Below are positions 1 to 8,383 of a stretch of 64,000 nucleotides of DNA, one piece after another. The stretch is from Pullulanibacillus pueri (GTDB lineage: Bacteria > Bacillota > Bacilli > Bacillales > Sporolactobacillaceae): the NCBI RefSeq assembly GCF_014639255.1, contig NZ_BMFV01000011.1:1-64000 (forward strand), read 5' to 3'. The stretch's first letter is position 1; each line of letters opens with the position of its first letter. The notes under the pieces were generated by a model. That model was not told the origin of the DNA and made no database searches. It saw nothing but the letters and a program-made list of their open reading frames with translations. Both the position numbers and the translations under genes were made by a program.

Positions 1-35
1 GCCGGCCGGTAGTTTAGGCTTATAGCCTTTGTGCA

Positions 36-58
36 AACCACCCTTTGGAAGGGTGGTT
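36..58. terminator. Perfect hairpin, possible terminator
   Basis: A 10-bp perfect stem (36-45 with 49-58) closes a 3-nt loop. The sequence after it on the + strand is A/T-rich but has no clean T tract, so it may end a gene to the left of the window rather than being a strong terminator. Confidence 0.45.
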
Positions 59-276
59 ATGATTATTCTATTTCCTATAGTCATTATAATATTCCTGAAC
101 ATAAAAATCAAAGTGTTTGGATTCATGATCTCTAAGTAGCAATGTATAACCTCGAAATTATTCTAAAATTTGTTCGCAGTGAAAAGCAAGCTAGAACAAT
201 TTCATTTGTTCACTATTATTTTTCGTGGAATCCCATGAGTAGACAGTCGTATCTATCATCAATTCAAAAATTTACT

Positions 277-501
277 TTAGAAGATATCACCATCTGTTCT
301 TCCTTTAAACAAGCTCCGAAACAACCCGACTTTTTCTTTTATTGAAGATTGCTTTGTAATGATCTTACTATCATATGAAGGCTGGCCATTAAAAGGAATG
401 TTATTATTGATATAAAGTTGTTTCCGAAGCATTGCATTTTCCTTTTTTAATTGTTCACATTTTTCAAGTGCCAGACGTAGCCGAGTTTCTAAATCATTCA
501 T
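277..501 (-). pseudogene. N-terminal remnant of a TOTE-type primase/helicase protein
   Basis: This 74-codon reading frame has a leucine-zipper-like start (LETRLRLALEKCEQLKKENAMLRKQL is the heptad region, about residues 4-29) followed by KVGLFRSLFKGRTDGD near residues 57-72. That combination is what I know from the extreme N-terminus of very large bacillar proteins annotated as TOTE conflict system archaeo-eukaryotic primase/helicase, where the block LFRSLFxGRxD leads into the primase domain. Here a stop follows six residues after the GR motif, and no frame downstream (towards position 1) continues the family. A good ribosome binding site (GAGGGATTAGC) lies before the ATG. The call is a truncated relic; it could still be translated into a short coiled-coil peptide. 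Family assignment is from remembered motifs. Confidence 0.6.
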
Positions 502-608
502 TGCTAATCCCTCTTATTTTATACGTGTTTACTTTATAATGATATTGTACAGGATTTACTCTACTTTTCAAAAGGTTGAGTTTATTATCAATAGAAAGAG
601 TGGTCACT

Positions 609-916
609 GTGGCTAAAAATAAAAAATCCAAAGCAGAAAGAAGAAGAGATCGAGAAATTTTAAACCTTTATCATCAAAAGGTAACAGAAGATGAACTTCG
701 CCTATTGTTTGAGAACTTTCGAAAGTGGGATAGACAAGAGTTACCTTACTATGAACTCACCGACCTTATTCACGAGTTCCATAAAAAAATCAAAAAATAT
801 GGTCCATGTTTCAAAATGGGATAAATGACAGCTTCTTAATCTTAAGGACAAAAAGGGATTTGAATCTTTTAACTGAAGAGGAAAAGGAAGAGTTCAAGCA
901 CTGGATTAATTTCTAG
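609..916 (+). pseudogene. Small hypothetical gene split by a frameshift in an A run
   Basis: From a GTG at 609 (AGAAAGAG 8 nt upstream) the frame encodes a basic, charged protein starting VAKNKKSKAERRRDREI, ending early at 824. The next frame continues in the same style from about 785 to a TAG at 914-916 (residues DSFLILRTKRDLNLLTEEEK then EEFKHWINF). Joining the two frames at the A7 tract at 783-789 (A8 would restore the frame) gives a coherent protein of about 102 residues. So this is either a real single-base deletion or a sequencing error in a homopolymer. I do not recognise a function. The gene lies just upstream of the DUF6155 gene on the same strand, about 50 nt apart, and the two may be co-transcribed. 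Confidence 0.6.
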
Positions 917-967
917 CACTCACCGCGGGACCTAAAAGATACAAATAGAGCAAAGGGGATGAATACA

Positions 968-1525
968 TTGGCAGGAATTAAAGCAAAGATGAAAGTTTCC
1001 GATTTGAGAAGAGCATTAAAAGCATTGTCCCAAAAAGAACTCATCGATATCATTATTAAAAGCTATCAAAGTTCTGACGATATAAAGGAATTGCTTCTTA
1101 TGACATTTAATGCAGATGAAGCTCTAGAAGAACTATTTAAAAAATACAAGACACAAATTAAAGATGAATTCTTTCCAGAGCGAGGTTTTGGAAAGCTTCG
1201 ACTTTCCCAAGCCAAAAAGGCGATTTCTTCCTTTAAGAAAATAACTGGAGATGAAGGATTAACCTTCGAACTCATGCTTTACTATGTTGAGCAAGGTGTG
1301 GACTTTACGAATACATATGGTGATATTGACGAGCGCTTTTATAACAGTATGTTATCGATGTATGAAAAGGTAATTGAGCAATGCAATAAAAACGAAGACC
1401 TCTTCAAGGCTTATAAGGAACGGCTAGAAGCAATCGTCATTGATACAGAGGGCATTGGCTGGGGCTTTCATGATGCCCTTGAGTACCTCTATTATTCAAT
1501 CGAGTGGGGGGAGGAAGAGGAGTAA
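968..1525 (+). CDS. DUF6155 family protein
   Basis: A 185-188 residue acidic helical protein. The start region reads MKVSDLRRALKALSQKELIDIIIKSY, which with the C-terminal block GIGWGFHDALEYLYY is what I remember from DUF6155 proteins of Firmicutes; function unknown. Start choice is uncertain: ATG 959 sits directly against AAAGGGG (no spacing), TTG 968 has a 9-nt spacing from that ribosome binding site, and ATG 989 matches where family members usually begin. I chose 968. No signal peptide or membrane segment. The gene follows a frameshifted small gene on the same strand; nothing around it suggests a pathway. Confidence 0.75.
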   Translation: MAGIKAKMKVSDLRRALKALSQKELIDIIIKSYQSSDDIKELLLMTFNADEALEELFKKYKTQIKDEFFPERGFGKLRLSQAKKAISSFKKITGDEGLTFELMLYYVEQGVDFTNTYGDIDERFYNSMLSMYEKVIEQCNKNEDLFKAYKERLEAIVIDTEGIGWGFHDALEYLYYSIEWGEEEE

Positions 1526-1705
1526 GGAAACTGGCTCTCCCTCTGGATTTCCACAGTGAATTTATGTAATAAATTGTAGGGATTTTACATTTTAGAATAT
1601 ATAAGAACATTATAGGCGTGTTCTTAAACATTTTACCAGATGTAATATATGGTAAGTGAAAAAGCATCTTTAGATTAACAAACTCTTTTTAAAGAAGGGA
1701 TCAGG

Positions 1706-2455
1706 ATGAATACCGATGATTATCTGCAGCATTTTCTACCCTATATCAAAGATTTGCCTGAGCCTAATCAGCTACAAAGAAGTGATTTAATACATCCGAA
1801 TTTCTTGATAGAAAAGAATGGGAATCTAGAAATGTATTTTTCCCCTCATAATGAGTTTATAAATAGTGGCGCTAAACTCGTGATTGTTGGGATTACACCA
1901 GGATGGACACAAATGAAACGAGCCTTTCAAGAGGCAAAACAGCAACTTGGCGAAGGTGCTTCTTTAGATAATATCATTAAAAGCAGTAAACTAGTGGCAC
2001 GGTTTGCGGGTCCAATGAGAAAGCATTTAATTGAGATGCTTGATACTTGTGGTGTTCATGAAATCTTTGGGTTACGTTCTTGTCACCTTCTGTTTGATCA
2101 CGCTTGTGACTTATTACATACAACGTCAGTGATAAAATATCCCGTGTTTATAAAAGGGAAGAACTACACAGGCTATTCACCCAAAATTGAACAATCCACC
2201 TTACTGAAAACATATGCCTATGGGGCCTTCCCAGAAGAACTTAAGAAAATTAAATCTAAGTTTTTACTTGTGCCGCTAGGCAAAAGGGTGTCGGCAGTGA
2301 TTTCGAAGCTCGTGGAGAATGGTGAAATCCCTGGAGATTACTGCCTTTTTGGCTTTCCACATCCTTCAGGGGCTAATGGACATCGTCTCAAACAATTTGC
2401 GGAGGCAAAAGATCATTTGCAATCAATCGTTCGAGCGTACAGTAGACAAAAGTAA
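1706..2455 (+). CDS. Uracil-DNA-glycosylase-like protein of unknown specificity
   Basis: A soluble 249-residue protein. Two blocks resemble the active-site motifs of the uracil-DNA glycosylase superfamily: VIVGITPGWTQM at residues 59-70 (compare motif GxxPG) and FGFPHPSGANGHR at 215-227 (compare the HPSP-type motif 2 loop). In between are a conserved-looking CHLLFDHACD segment (126-135). The spacing and total size fit the superfamily, but the first motif lacks the usual catalytic acid or asparagine of classical families (ITPG instead of GQDPY or GEAPG), so it may be a divergent glycosylase or a non-catalytic relative. AGAAGGGATCAGG precedes the ATG. It stands 33 nt upstream of dsdA on the same strand and may share its transcript, with no obvious functional link. 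Confidence 0.6.
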   Translation: MNTDDYLQHFLPYIKDLPEPNQLQRSDLIHPNFLIEKNGNLEMYFSPHNEFINSGAKLVIVGITPGWTQMKRAFQEAKQQLGEGASLDNIIKSSKLVARFAGPMRKHLIEMLDTCGVHEIFGLRSCHLLFDHACDLLHTTSVIKYPVFIKGKNYTGYSPKIEQSTLLKTYAYGAFPEELKKIKSKFLLVPLGKRVSAVISKLVENGEIPGDYCLFGFPHPSGANGHRLKQFAEAKDHLQSIVRAYSRQK

Positions 2456-2488
2456 GGTTGAATATTTGATGCGAAAGGGGAGAACAAA

Positions 2489-3841
2489 GTGAAACAATCG
2501 AATATTTTAGGTCAATCTATCGACGAATGGATAGCAACCTATCCGCTTTTGAAAGAGATTAGTCATCTAAATCCCGTATTCTGGGAAAACCCTGAACTTA
2601 AAGCCATAGGCCATGTCTCACATTTGCCTGTTGATGTCGCAGATATGCATGAGGCGGAAGCCCGCTGGCAGCGGTTCGCTCCTTTTCTTATGAGAGCTTT
2701 TCCCCAAACCCAAGGGAATAATGGCTTCATTGAATCACCGCTACTTCCTCTTACTAAAATGAAATCAGCAATAGAGATGTTCTATCGTACAAAAATATCA
2801 GGTCGCCTTTATATGAAAGCAGATAACGACCTTCCGATTGCTGGTTCCATTAAAGCCCGAGGAGGGATCTACGAAGTTCTAAAACATGCTGAAGATTTGG
2901 CGCTTAGCCACGGATTAATCACAAAAAATGACTCCTATGAGAAATTGACGACAGCGCCATTCAACTCCTTTTTCAGACAGTATACGATTGCTGTAGGTTC
3001 GACAGGAAACCTAGGACTTAGCATCGGCATAATCAGTGCGACTTTGGGATTTAAAGTCCAAGTTCACATGTCTGCCGACGCTAAAGAATGGAAAAAAGCC
3101 TTGCTTCGTGAAAAAGGTGTTACAGTTATTGAATACGCATCGGATTATAGTAAAGCAGTCATCCAGGGTCGAGAGCTATCAAAAAAAGACCCAAAAAGTT
3201 ACTTCGTTGATGATGAAAATTCACAAGAACTGTTCTTAGGTTATAGTGTCGCTGCTTTTAGGCTAAAAAGACAATTAGATCAAGATGGTTTAAGCGTGGA
3301 TGAGACGCATCCGCTATTTGTTTATTTGCCATGTGGGGTAGGAGGCGCACCGGGTGGGATTACCTTTGGATTAAAACATGTCTTTGGTGATCATGTCCAT
3401 TGTTTTTTTGTGGAACCGACACATGCTCCGGCGATGCTCATCGGTTTGTTAACAGGCAGGCATGACCAAGTGAGTGTTCAGGACTTCGGCATTGATAATC
3501 ATACGGAAGCTGATGGGCTGGCTGTAGGGAGGCCGTCACGATTTGCAACAACAATTTGTGCTCAACTTATCGATGGCCTCTATACAATTGAAGATCAAGA
3601 ACTCTTTAAATTACTCACCTTACTCGTGGACAGTGAGGGAATATTCCTTGAACCCTCTGCCACCGCTGGCTTCCAAGGACCCATACTACTCCAAAGGCAA
3701 ACAGATTATTTGAAAAGACATCAGCTAGAAAAAAACATGTCACAAGCCACCCATATTGTTTGGGGTACTGGAGGGGCACTAGTCCCTGAAGTAGAAAAAA
3801 AGTCTTTTTATGATAGAGGGAGGAGCTTACTGCAACTTTAA
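2489..3841 (+). CDS. dsdA: D-serine dehydratase (D-serine ammonia-lyase)
   Basis: A cytosolic PLP enzyme that converts D-serine to pyruvate and ammonia. The 450-residue length matches DsdA. The PLP lysine is K122 in AGSIKARGGIYEV (residues 118-130); the glycine-rich phosphate loop is PCGVGGAPGGI around 282-292, and the N-terminal QRFAPFL and fold-type II layout agree with the D-serine branch rather than threonine dehydratase. GTG start at 2489 with AAAGGGGAGAA 5-6 nt upstream. No dsdX permease or dsdC regulator is next to it, so here it probably serves D-serine detoxification or use as nitrogen source rather than a dedicated uptake operon. A hairpin at 4019-4039 may end the transcript. Confidence 0.93.
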   Translation: MKQSNILGQSIDEWIATYPLLKEISHLNPVFWENPELKAIGHVSHLPVDVADMHEAEARWQRFAPFLMRAFPQTQGNNGFIESPLLPLTKMKSAIEMFYRTKISGRLYMKADNDLPIAGSIKARGGIYEVLKHAEDLALSHGLITKNDSYEKLTTAPFNSFFRQYTIAVGSTGNLGLSIGIISATLGFKVQVHMSADAKEWKKALLREKGVTVIEYASDYSKAVIQGRELSKKDPKSYFVDDENSQELFLGYSVAAFRLKRQLDQDGLSVDETHPLFVYLPCGVGGAPGGITFGLKHVFGDHVHCFFVEPTHAPAMLIGLLTGRHDQVSVQDFGIDNHTEADGLAVGRPSRFATTICAQLIDGLYTIEDQELFKLLTLLVDSEGIFLEPSATAGFQGPILLQRQTDYLKRHQLEKNMSQATHIVWGTGGALVPEVEKKSFYDRGRSLLQL

Positions 3842-4018
3842 TGACTTTGATTTCTTATAGATAAAATAGATTGAAAGGGAAATAACAATCAGATATTAAA
3901 CTATTTTAGGAAGACTAATTAGATTCGAGAGAGAAGGTTGTTACACGAAAGAATAAGGCTTACTGGTAAGTGAGATAGGAGGGAAGGAACAGAGATATTA
4001 ATTTTCAATTTAATTATC

Positions 4019-4039
4019 CCACTATTTAAACAATAGTGG
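4019..4039 (+). terminator. Hairpin downstream of dsdA
   Basis: An 8-bp perfect stem (CCACTATT at 4019-4026 with AATAGTGG at 4032-4039) is followed by TTTCTATATATAATTT. It is a weak intrinsic terminator candidate 178 nt after dsdA. It also lies next to inverted repeats ahead of xerS, so it could belong to the recombination region instead. Confidence 0.4.
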
Positions 4040-4052
4040 TTTCTATATATAA

Positions 4053-4100
4053 TTTCGTCAAAAATTAATTTTACGTAATTATCTTATTTTGATAAAATAA
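4053..4100. other. Inverted repeats ahead of xerS, candidate difSL-type recombination site
   Basis: Two A/T-rich inverted repeats lie within 65 nt of the xerS start. The first, 4053-4079, is imperfect: TTTCGTCAAAA and the reverse complement of ATTTTACGTAA match at 8 of 11 positions around a short centre. The second, 4084-4100, is perfect (TTATTTT, spacer GAT, AAAATAA). In streptococci and lactococci the difSL site lies immediately upstream of xerS, so a site here is expected by position. I could not align either repeat confidently with difSL from memory. Confidence 0.35.
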
Positions 4101-4115
4101 CATGGGGGTGATGAT

Positions 4116-5204
4116 ATGGATCATGATCATTATTACGATCGAATTGATGAGAAGCTAGAGGAACTACCATGGTATGTAGGTGAATTTATTGACCAGAAGA
4201 GACGACAAATGGCCGCAACCACCTTACTTAATTATTGCCATGACTACATCATATTCTTTGACTGGTTAATTGCAGAAGGGTTTTTTAAAGGACCACGCCA
4301 AGAGGTTGATTTAGCCACATTGGAAAAACTTACTTTAAAGCAAATTGAAAGCTTTTTGACGCATCTTGAAACGCGGCTACATAATAGCAAACCGACAGTG
4401 AACCGGAAAATCTCCTCGTTAAAATCACTGTTTCACTACTTGCAGAACATTGCTGAGACACCAGAGTTAGAGCCTTATATCTACAGAAATATTATGGCGA
4501 AAATCTCCTTTAATCCTGTTAAGGAGGATATTGAAACTGTTGCTAATCGAATCGAAGGGAAAATTCTTCACGATGATGAATATGAACAGTTTCGCCAGTT
4601 TGTCGCCTTTGATTACGGTAAACGCTACATAAATAATAAAAAACGCTATAATTTCCATTTGAAAAATCGCGAGCGTGACACGGCACTGATATCACTGATG
4701 TTAGGATCCGGTTTACGCTTATCTGAAGTTTCCAGCCTTGATCTTGATGACATTGATTATAAAAAACACAGCATCCACGTCACACGTAAAGGAGGCAAGG
4801 AACAATTCGTCTATTTTAGCGAGCAAGCGATGACGGATTTACAGGAGTATATTGATATCCGTGACACCCGCTACCAATTACCCAAAAAAGAAAAAGCGTT
4901 ATTTGTTTCTACAGCAATCGGCCCAAATAAAGCCTCACGGCGATTATCAAATCGGGCTATCGAGAAAATTGTCGAAAAATATGCCGCAGCATTCGGTAAA
5001 CCGGCGTTATCGGTTCATAAATTACGACATTCTTTTGCAACACGGTATCATAAGGAAAATAATGATATTCCTAAACTCAAAAAGCATCTCGGGCATTCAT
5101 CCGTGCAAACAACAATGATTTACACGCATATGACGAATAAAGAAATGAAAAAAGCCATTGACCATATGGATCGGATTACCCGAGATGATTTGGATCAGGA
5201 TTGA
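4116..5204 (+). CDS. xerS: Tyrosine recombinase XerS (single-recombinase chromosome dimer resolution)
   Basis: A 362-residue tyrosine recombinase. The catalytic set is complete: R201 (GSGLRLSEV), K225, H301 and R304 (HKLRHSFATRYH), H327 (LGHSSV) and nucleophile Y336 (TMIYTHMT). The longer N-terminal SAM-like domain starting YDRIDEKLEELPWYVGEFIDQKRR is characteristic of XerS rather than XerC/XerD/CodV, which are about 300 residues. XerS alone resolves chromosome dimers at difSL under FtsK control in streptococci, and XerS-like proteins also occur in some Bacillales. GGGGGTGATGAT precedes the ATG. No prophage or integron genes are adjacent, which supports a housekeeping role; whether it is the cell's only dimer resolvase cannot be told here. 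Confidence 0.88.
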   Translation: MDHDHYYDRIDEKLEELPWYVGEFIDQKRRQMAATTLLNYCHDYIIFFDWLIAEGFFKGPRQEVDLATLEKLTLKQIESFLTHLETRLHNSKPTVNRKISSLKSLFHYLQNIAETPELEPYIYRNIMAKISFNPVKEDIETVANRIEGKILHDDEYEQFRQFVAFDYGKRYINNKKRYNFHLKNRERDTALISLMLGSGLRLSEVSSLDLDDIDYKKHSIHVTRKGGKEQFVYFSEQAMTDLQEYIDIRDTRYQLPKKEKALFVSTAIGPNKASRRLSNRAIEKIVEKYAAAFGKPALSVHKLRHSFATRYHKENNDIPKLKKHLGHSSVQTTMIYTHMTNKEMKKAIDHMDRITRDDLDQD

Positions 5205-5362
5205 ATGGTTAAAGAAATTGGCGCAATCTAACATGCCCTCTTTCTTTGTTTCTTTTGGTTCCGAGAATATATATTATGTAAACTTAAATTTTAAAATTAA
5301 CCTATAAATTTCAAACGCAAGTCCATTTATGAATTTTTGCTATAAAACTATAAAATAAAAAG

Positions 5363-5406
5363 AAAACCCCCACTCTTATGACTCAGAGTCACGGAATGGG
5401 GTTTTT
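5363..5406. terminator. Bidirectional terminator between xerS and the SRPBCC gene
   Basis: AAAACCCC (5363-5370) pairs with GGGGTTTT (5398-5405), with an internal ACTC/GAGT pairing. There is a T run on the + side (TTTTTCTT) and A/T-rich sequence on the other, so it can serve both convergent genes. Confidence 0.8.
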
Positions 5407-5407
5407 C

Positions 5408-5872
5408 TTATATTCCTACAGATGTTTTCCTATATTCTTCTTGGAGATTCTTGACGATAGCCTCAGAGAGTTGACGTGCTGTCCGAGGAATCAGTTTCTT
5501 TAACGCTATATTGTATAATGGCGCTTTTAATCCTTTTGCGGTTATATCAAGAAAACCCGTCATTTGAATATTATTTTGTTCGCTTAATTCAGCCAAAAAA
5601 TAACCATTGCCGTCGATTTTTTCATTTAATCCTATTAAATTGAAAGTAATTTTATTGGGTTGTTGCCATTCAATGATATCAATACGAACACTCATCGTTT
5701 TTTCAATACCTTTTACATTGCCTTTAAATGTCCACGTGGATTGTTTATCATTGAGCATTTGATGCTCGATATATCCAGGAACTAATGGTGCCCATTTATT
5801 TATATCACTAACAAAATCCCATACTTGATGAATTGGAATGTCAACTAACTCTGTATGTATACCGCTAGGCAT
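5408..5872 (-). CDS. SRPBCC (START-like) domain protein, CoxG-like
   Basis: A 154-residue single-domain protein of the helix-grip (Bet v1/START-like) fold. It begins GIHTELVDIPIHQVWDFVSDINKWAPLVPGYIEH, which is the usual opening beta strand, helix and the WAPLVPGY/CxPG-like turn of CoxG-type carbon-monoxide-dehydrogenase subunit G homologs, and ends with an amphipathic C-terminal helix (TARQLSEAIVKNLQEEY). No cox genes are present, so binding of a small hydrophobic ligand is all that can be inferred. GGGGGAATATTC precedes the ATG. It is convergent with xerS across a shared terminator and stands alone. Confidence 0.75.
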   Translation of the reverse strand: MPSGIHTELVDIPIHQVWDFVSDINKWAPLVPGYIEHQMLNDKQSTWTFKGNVKGIEKTMSVRIDIIEWQQPNKITFNLIGLNEKIDGNGYFLAELSEQNNIQMTGFLDITAKGLKAPLYNIALKKLIPRTARQLSEAIVKNLQEEYRKTSVGI

Positions 5873-6392
5873 GAATATTCCCCCTTAAGTAATCTGCTTA
5901 TCTTACCATACTTATTGAGCATAGACTTCTTTAATAATTAGTCAAAATCACGACCTGTTTGTTCCTTACTTGACTTGGGAAAGTTCATGGTTTTAAGACT
6001 AAATGCAAATAATGAATAACACAAGAACTAACTTTAAATTCCCTCGACCCTCTCCTTTTCCAAAGCTTCCTTATCAATAACTCACCCGTTTTCCTAGAGA
6101 CAAGGTGTATAAGAGAAGAATAGCAAGAGTTACTTAAATTATCAATATGTAATGACCATCTTTTATACCTTCTTCCCTCTAAATGAAGAGATTTGAGCTG
6201 AGCTTATCCATTTTGCAACCCAATCCCTTACAACTGATGAAGACATCTAAAATGCTTCCTCCTTCCCATCTATAGCGATTAAATACATTTAGAAAGTTCC
6301 TATAAAAAACTTCGACATTAGAATAATTTCTTTAAAAAAGATAGAGAATAAACTGAAATGGGATCTTTAATGCGTCTATAGGAGGTAGTAGG
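5873..6392. other. Gene-free stretch of about 520 bp
   Basis: I read both strands and found no reading frame with family signature, RNA motif or repeat. A short minus-strand stretch near 6080-6110 reads as basic peptide (about 20 codons) without a start signal and may be gene debris. The last 80 nt must contain the promoter of the DUF3231 gene. Confidence 0.5.
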
Positions 6393-7409
6393 ATGGATCA
6401 AAACAGACCACATTTGACAGCCTCTGAAATTGGTTGTCTCTGGACTTGTTATATGAATAATAGCATGTCGAAGGTGATCTTAGGTTTTATGCTTAAAGAT
6501 TTAAAAGATACCGATATAAAACCCGCTGTTCAATTTGCTTACGATTTGTCTTCGGGTTGTTTAGATCGGCTCCTCGAGTTATTTGAACAAGAACAGTATG
6601 CAATCCCCAATGGCTTTTCTGAACAAGATGTAGACATGAATGCCCCCTGGCTATTTTCAGATTTTTTCTGTTTAACTTATGTGAATCATATGGCAAAGGT
6701 AGGTTTAATAACATATGGTGCTTTCCTTTCTATGAGTGCACGAGTTGACATCTGTGACTTCTTTACGCAGGCTTTAGGTGATACGACTTCTTTATATAAT
6801 GAAACCAATAAAATCGCTTTGTCAAAAGGATTAAATGCCAGACACCCTTATATCGAAGTTCCCAAAGAAGCTGATTATGTTAACAGCAAGAAGTACTTAA
6901 GTGGTTCCAATCCCTTTACAAGTAAACGGCCTTTAAATGCCGTAGAAATATCACATTTATATATGAACGTCCTCACCAATGCTATGGGGGTTTCATTGGC
7001 TCTTGCTTTCGCTCAAACTTCTCCCTCTAAAACGATTCAAAATTATATGTTGAGAGGAAAAGAAATCGCCAACAAACATATTCAGATTTTTTCTAAAATA
7101 TTACTTGATAATGATCTTCCTACTCCAAGGCTCCCGGATTCCAGCGTGAGCAATTCTATAACTAAAACCTTTTCTGATAAACTCATGATGTTTCATATGA
7201 GCCTTATCAGTGCTTCAGGAACAGGAAATTATGCCACCGCAGCAGCTGCAAGTCAACGCAGTGATTTAGTGCTTAATTATGAGCGATTATCTTTAGAAAT
7301 TGGTGAATATGCAAAAGATGGTGCAGATATTATGATCAAAAACGCTTGGTTAGAACAACCTCCTGGCACTAAAGATCGAAAAAAGTTAACAAAAAAGAAG
7401 CAAGGTTAA
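6393..7409 (+). CDS. DUF3231 family protein
   Basis: A 338-residue protein made of two related ferritin-like-sized halves: the first opens LTASEIGCLWTCYMNNSMSKVILGFML (residues 9-35) and the second LNAVEISHLYMNVLTNAMGVSLALAF (about 181-206). This tandem layout is typical of DUF3231 proteins, which occur in multiple copies in spore-forming Bacillales; no biochemical role is established. The C-terminal tail is strongly basic (TKDRKKLTKKKQG). AGGAGGTAGTAGG lies before the ATG. It is monocistronic, ending at a strong terminator at 7431-7456. Expression in the forespore is a possibility given the family distribution but the sequence does not show it. Confidence 0.85.
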   Translation: MDQNRPHLTASEIGCLWTCYMNNSMSKVILGFMLKDLKDTDIKPAVQFAYDLSSGCLDRLLELFEQEQYAIPNGFSEQDVDMNAPWLFSDFFCLTYVNHMAKVGLITYGAFLSMSARVDICDFFTQALGDTTSLYNETNKIALSKGLNARHPYIEVPKEADYVNSKKYLSGSNPFTSKRPLNAVEISHLYMNVLTNAMGVSLALAFAQTSPSKTIQNYMLRGKEIANKHIQIFSKILLDNDLPTPRLPDSSVSNSITKTFSDKLMMFHMSLISASGTGNYATAAAASQRSDLVLNYERLSLEIGEYAKDGADIMIKNAWLEQPPGTKDRKKLTKKKQG

Positions 7410-7430
7410 TAGTGAGAGGATTATAAGTAC

Positions 7431-7462
7431 AAGAACACCATGATTGTGGTGTTCTTGTTTAA
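7431..7462 (+). terminator. Terminator of the DUF3231 gene
   Basis: A 10-bp perfect stem, AAGAACACCA (7431-7440) with TGGTGTTCTT (7447-7456), followed by GTTTAAT. Confidence 0.85.
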
Positions 7463-7482
7463 TAAGCAAGAAAGTCTGGATG

Positions 7483-7975
7483 CTAACACATCTTCCAGAT
7501 CTCGAACTTGGTCCCGCATAATCCCATAACTTACTGAAGTTGTTCCACTGGCATTGGTTCCCACCATTCCCTCTATAGTGGCATCTGCACCTAGGTCTAT
7601 CGGAAAAACAAGCCATATTTCTTTAGTTCTTTATTTAATTGCATTCTTGTGATACCCGGTTGCACTTTAAGCAAAAAGTCCCTGGTCTTACGCCAAGCAC
7701 TCGATTCATACGTTGAAAATCTAAAGAAATCCCTCCTCCTTTAATCGGGAGGATATGTTCTTTAAGACTGGACCGATTCCAACAGGCACCACAGGAATCT
7801 GGTGTTTATTTGCAAAACGAACAACCTTGCTCCCCTCTTCTATAGACTCTGGGAAAATAACAACTTCAGGAACCATAAGGTCGTAATGGGGTTCATCCGT
7901 CCCATGTTATAGCAAGACCGTTTCATTGGTGGTCACGCGTTTCTTATCAATTAAAGCCTTCAACTCATCTATCAT
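7483..7975 (-). pseudogene. Decayed glycolate oxidase / D-lactate dehydrogenase subunit (GlcD-like)
   Basis: Reading the minus strand from the ATG at 7975 (GGAGGAAGCAATAAGA upstream) gives IDELKALIDKKRVTTNETVL, a stop, then HGTDEPHYDLMVPEVVIFPE, SIEEGSKVVRFANKHQIPVV and PVGIG, which is the start of the FAD_binding_4 domain of GlcD-type flavoproteins. After internal deletions and stops, another frame gives [20 protein letters not shown] followed by [20 protein letters not shown], the second half of the same domain. Homologs are about 460-480 residues; here only roughly the first 160 remain, with several stops and frameshifts, and the gene ends abruptly near the DUF3231 terminator. It is a clear relic that cannot give a functional enzyme. 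Confidence 0.85.
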
Positions 7976-8162
7976 TCTTATTGCTTCCTCCTTCTATTCC
8001 TTTTAAACTTCTTGCCCGCATACTGAAAAACCGTCATCATTATTTTTATTTTTTTGCACTCTCTTATATATTCACAAAAATAAGTCTAATATAAAGAATA
8101 ATGGAATAGTATAGTTTATTATGATTAATCTTAGTGTAAAATAGAATAAGGAGGTGCTTTTA

Positions 8163-8369
8163 ATGTCAGAAGCTACTATTAAGGTAAATGATAATGGGCC
8201 ATATGTTGTGACAGGGTCCTTTACAGTTGTCGATGCAGAAGGAAATACCTTTGAAACTAAAAAAGCCGTGTCGCTTTGTCGATGTGGTCGATCGTCTAAC
8301 AAGCCTTTTTGCGACGGTACTCATAAGCAAATTGAGTTTGAAAGCCAACCAAGAGCTCGTGAAGATTGA
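8163..8369 (+). CDS. CDGSH-type iron-sulfur protein
   Basis: A 68-residue protein with one CDGSH motif: CRCGRSSNKPFCDGTH near residues 40-55, giving the three Cys and one His ligands of a 2Fe-2S cluster (C-x-C, then C and H 10-14 residues later). The N-terminal half is a beta-rich segment (IKVNDNGPYVVTGSFTVVDAEG) as in bacterial single-motif members. The start at 8163 is fixed by AAGGAGGTGC 5-6 nt upstream. Role in electron transfer or cluster handling is known only at family level. It stands alone, convergent with the LysR gene, and ends at a shared terminator. Confidence 0.88.
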   Translation: MSEATIKVNDNGPYVVTGSFTVVDAEGNTFETKKAVSLCRCGRSSNKPFCDGTHKQIEFESQPRARED

Positions 8370-8383
8370 AAACAACTCTTAAC

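Noticed and set aside
142..345. 67-codon frame on the + strand opposite the TOTE remnant
   Set aside because: Shadow of the minus-strand frame; low-complexity, no ribosome binding site and no family signature.
4116..5204. xerS as a mark of an integrated prophage or genomic island
   Set aside because: No phage genes, att repeats or tRNA nearby; the N-terminal domain is that of XerS, a housekeeping recombinase.
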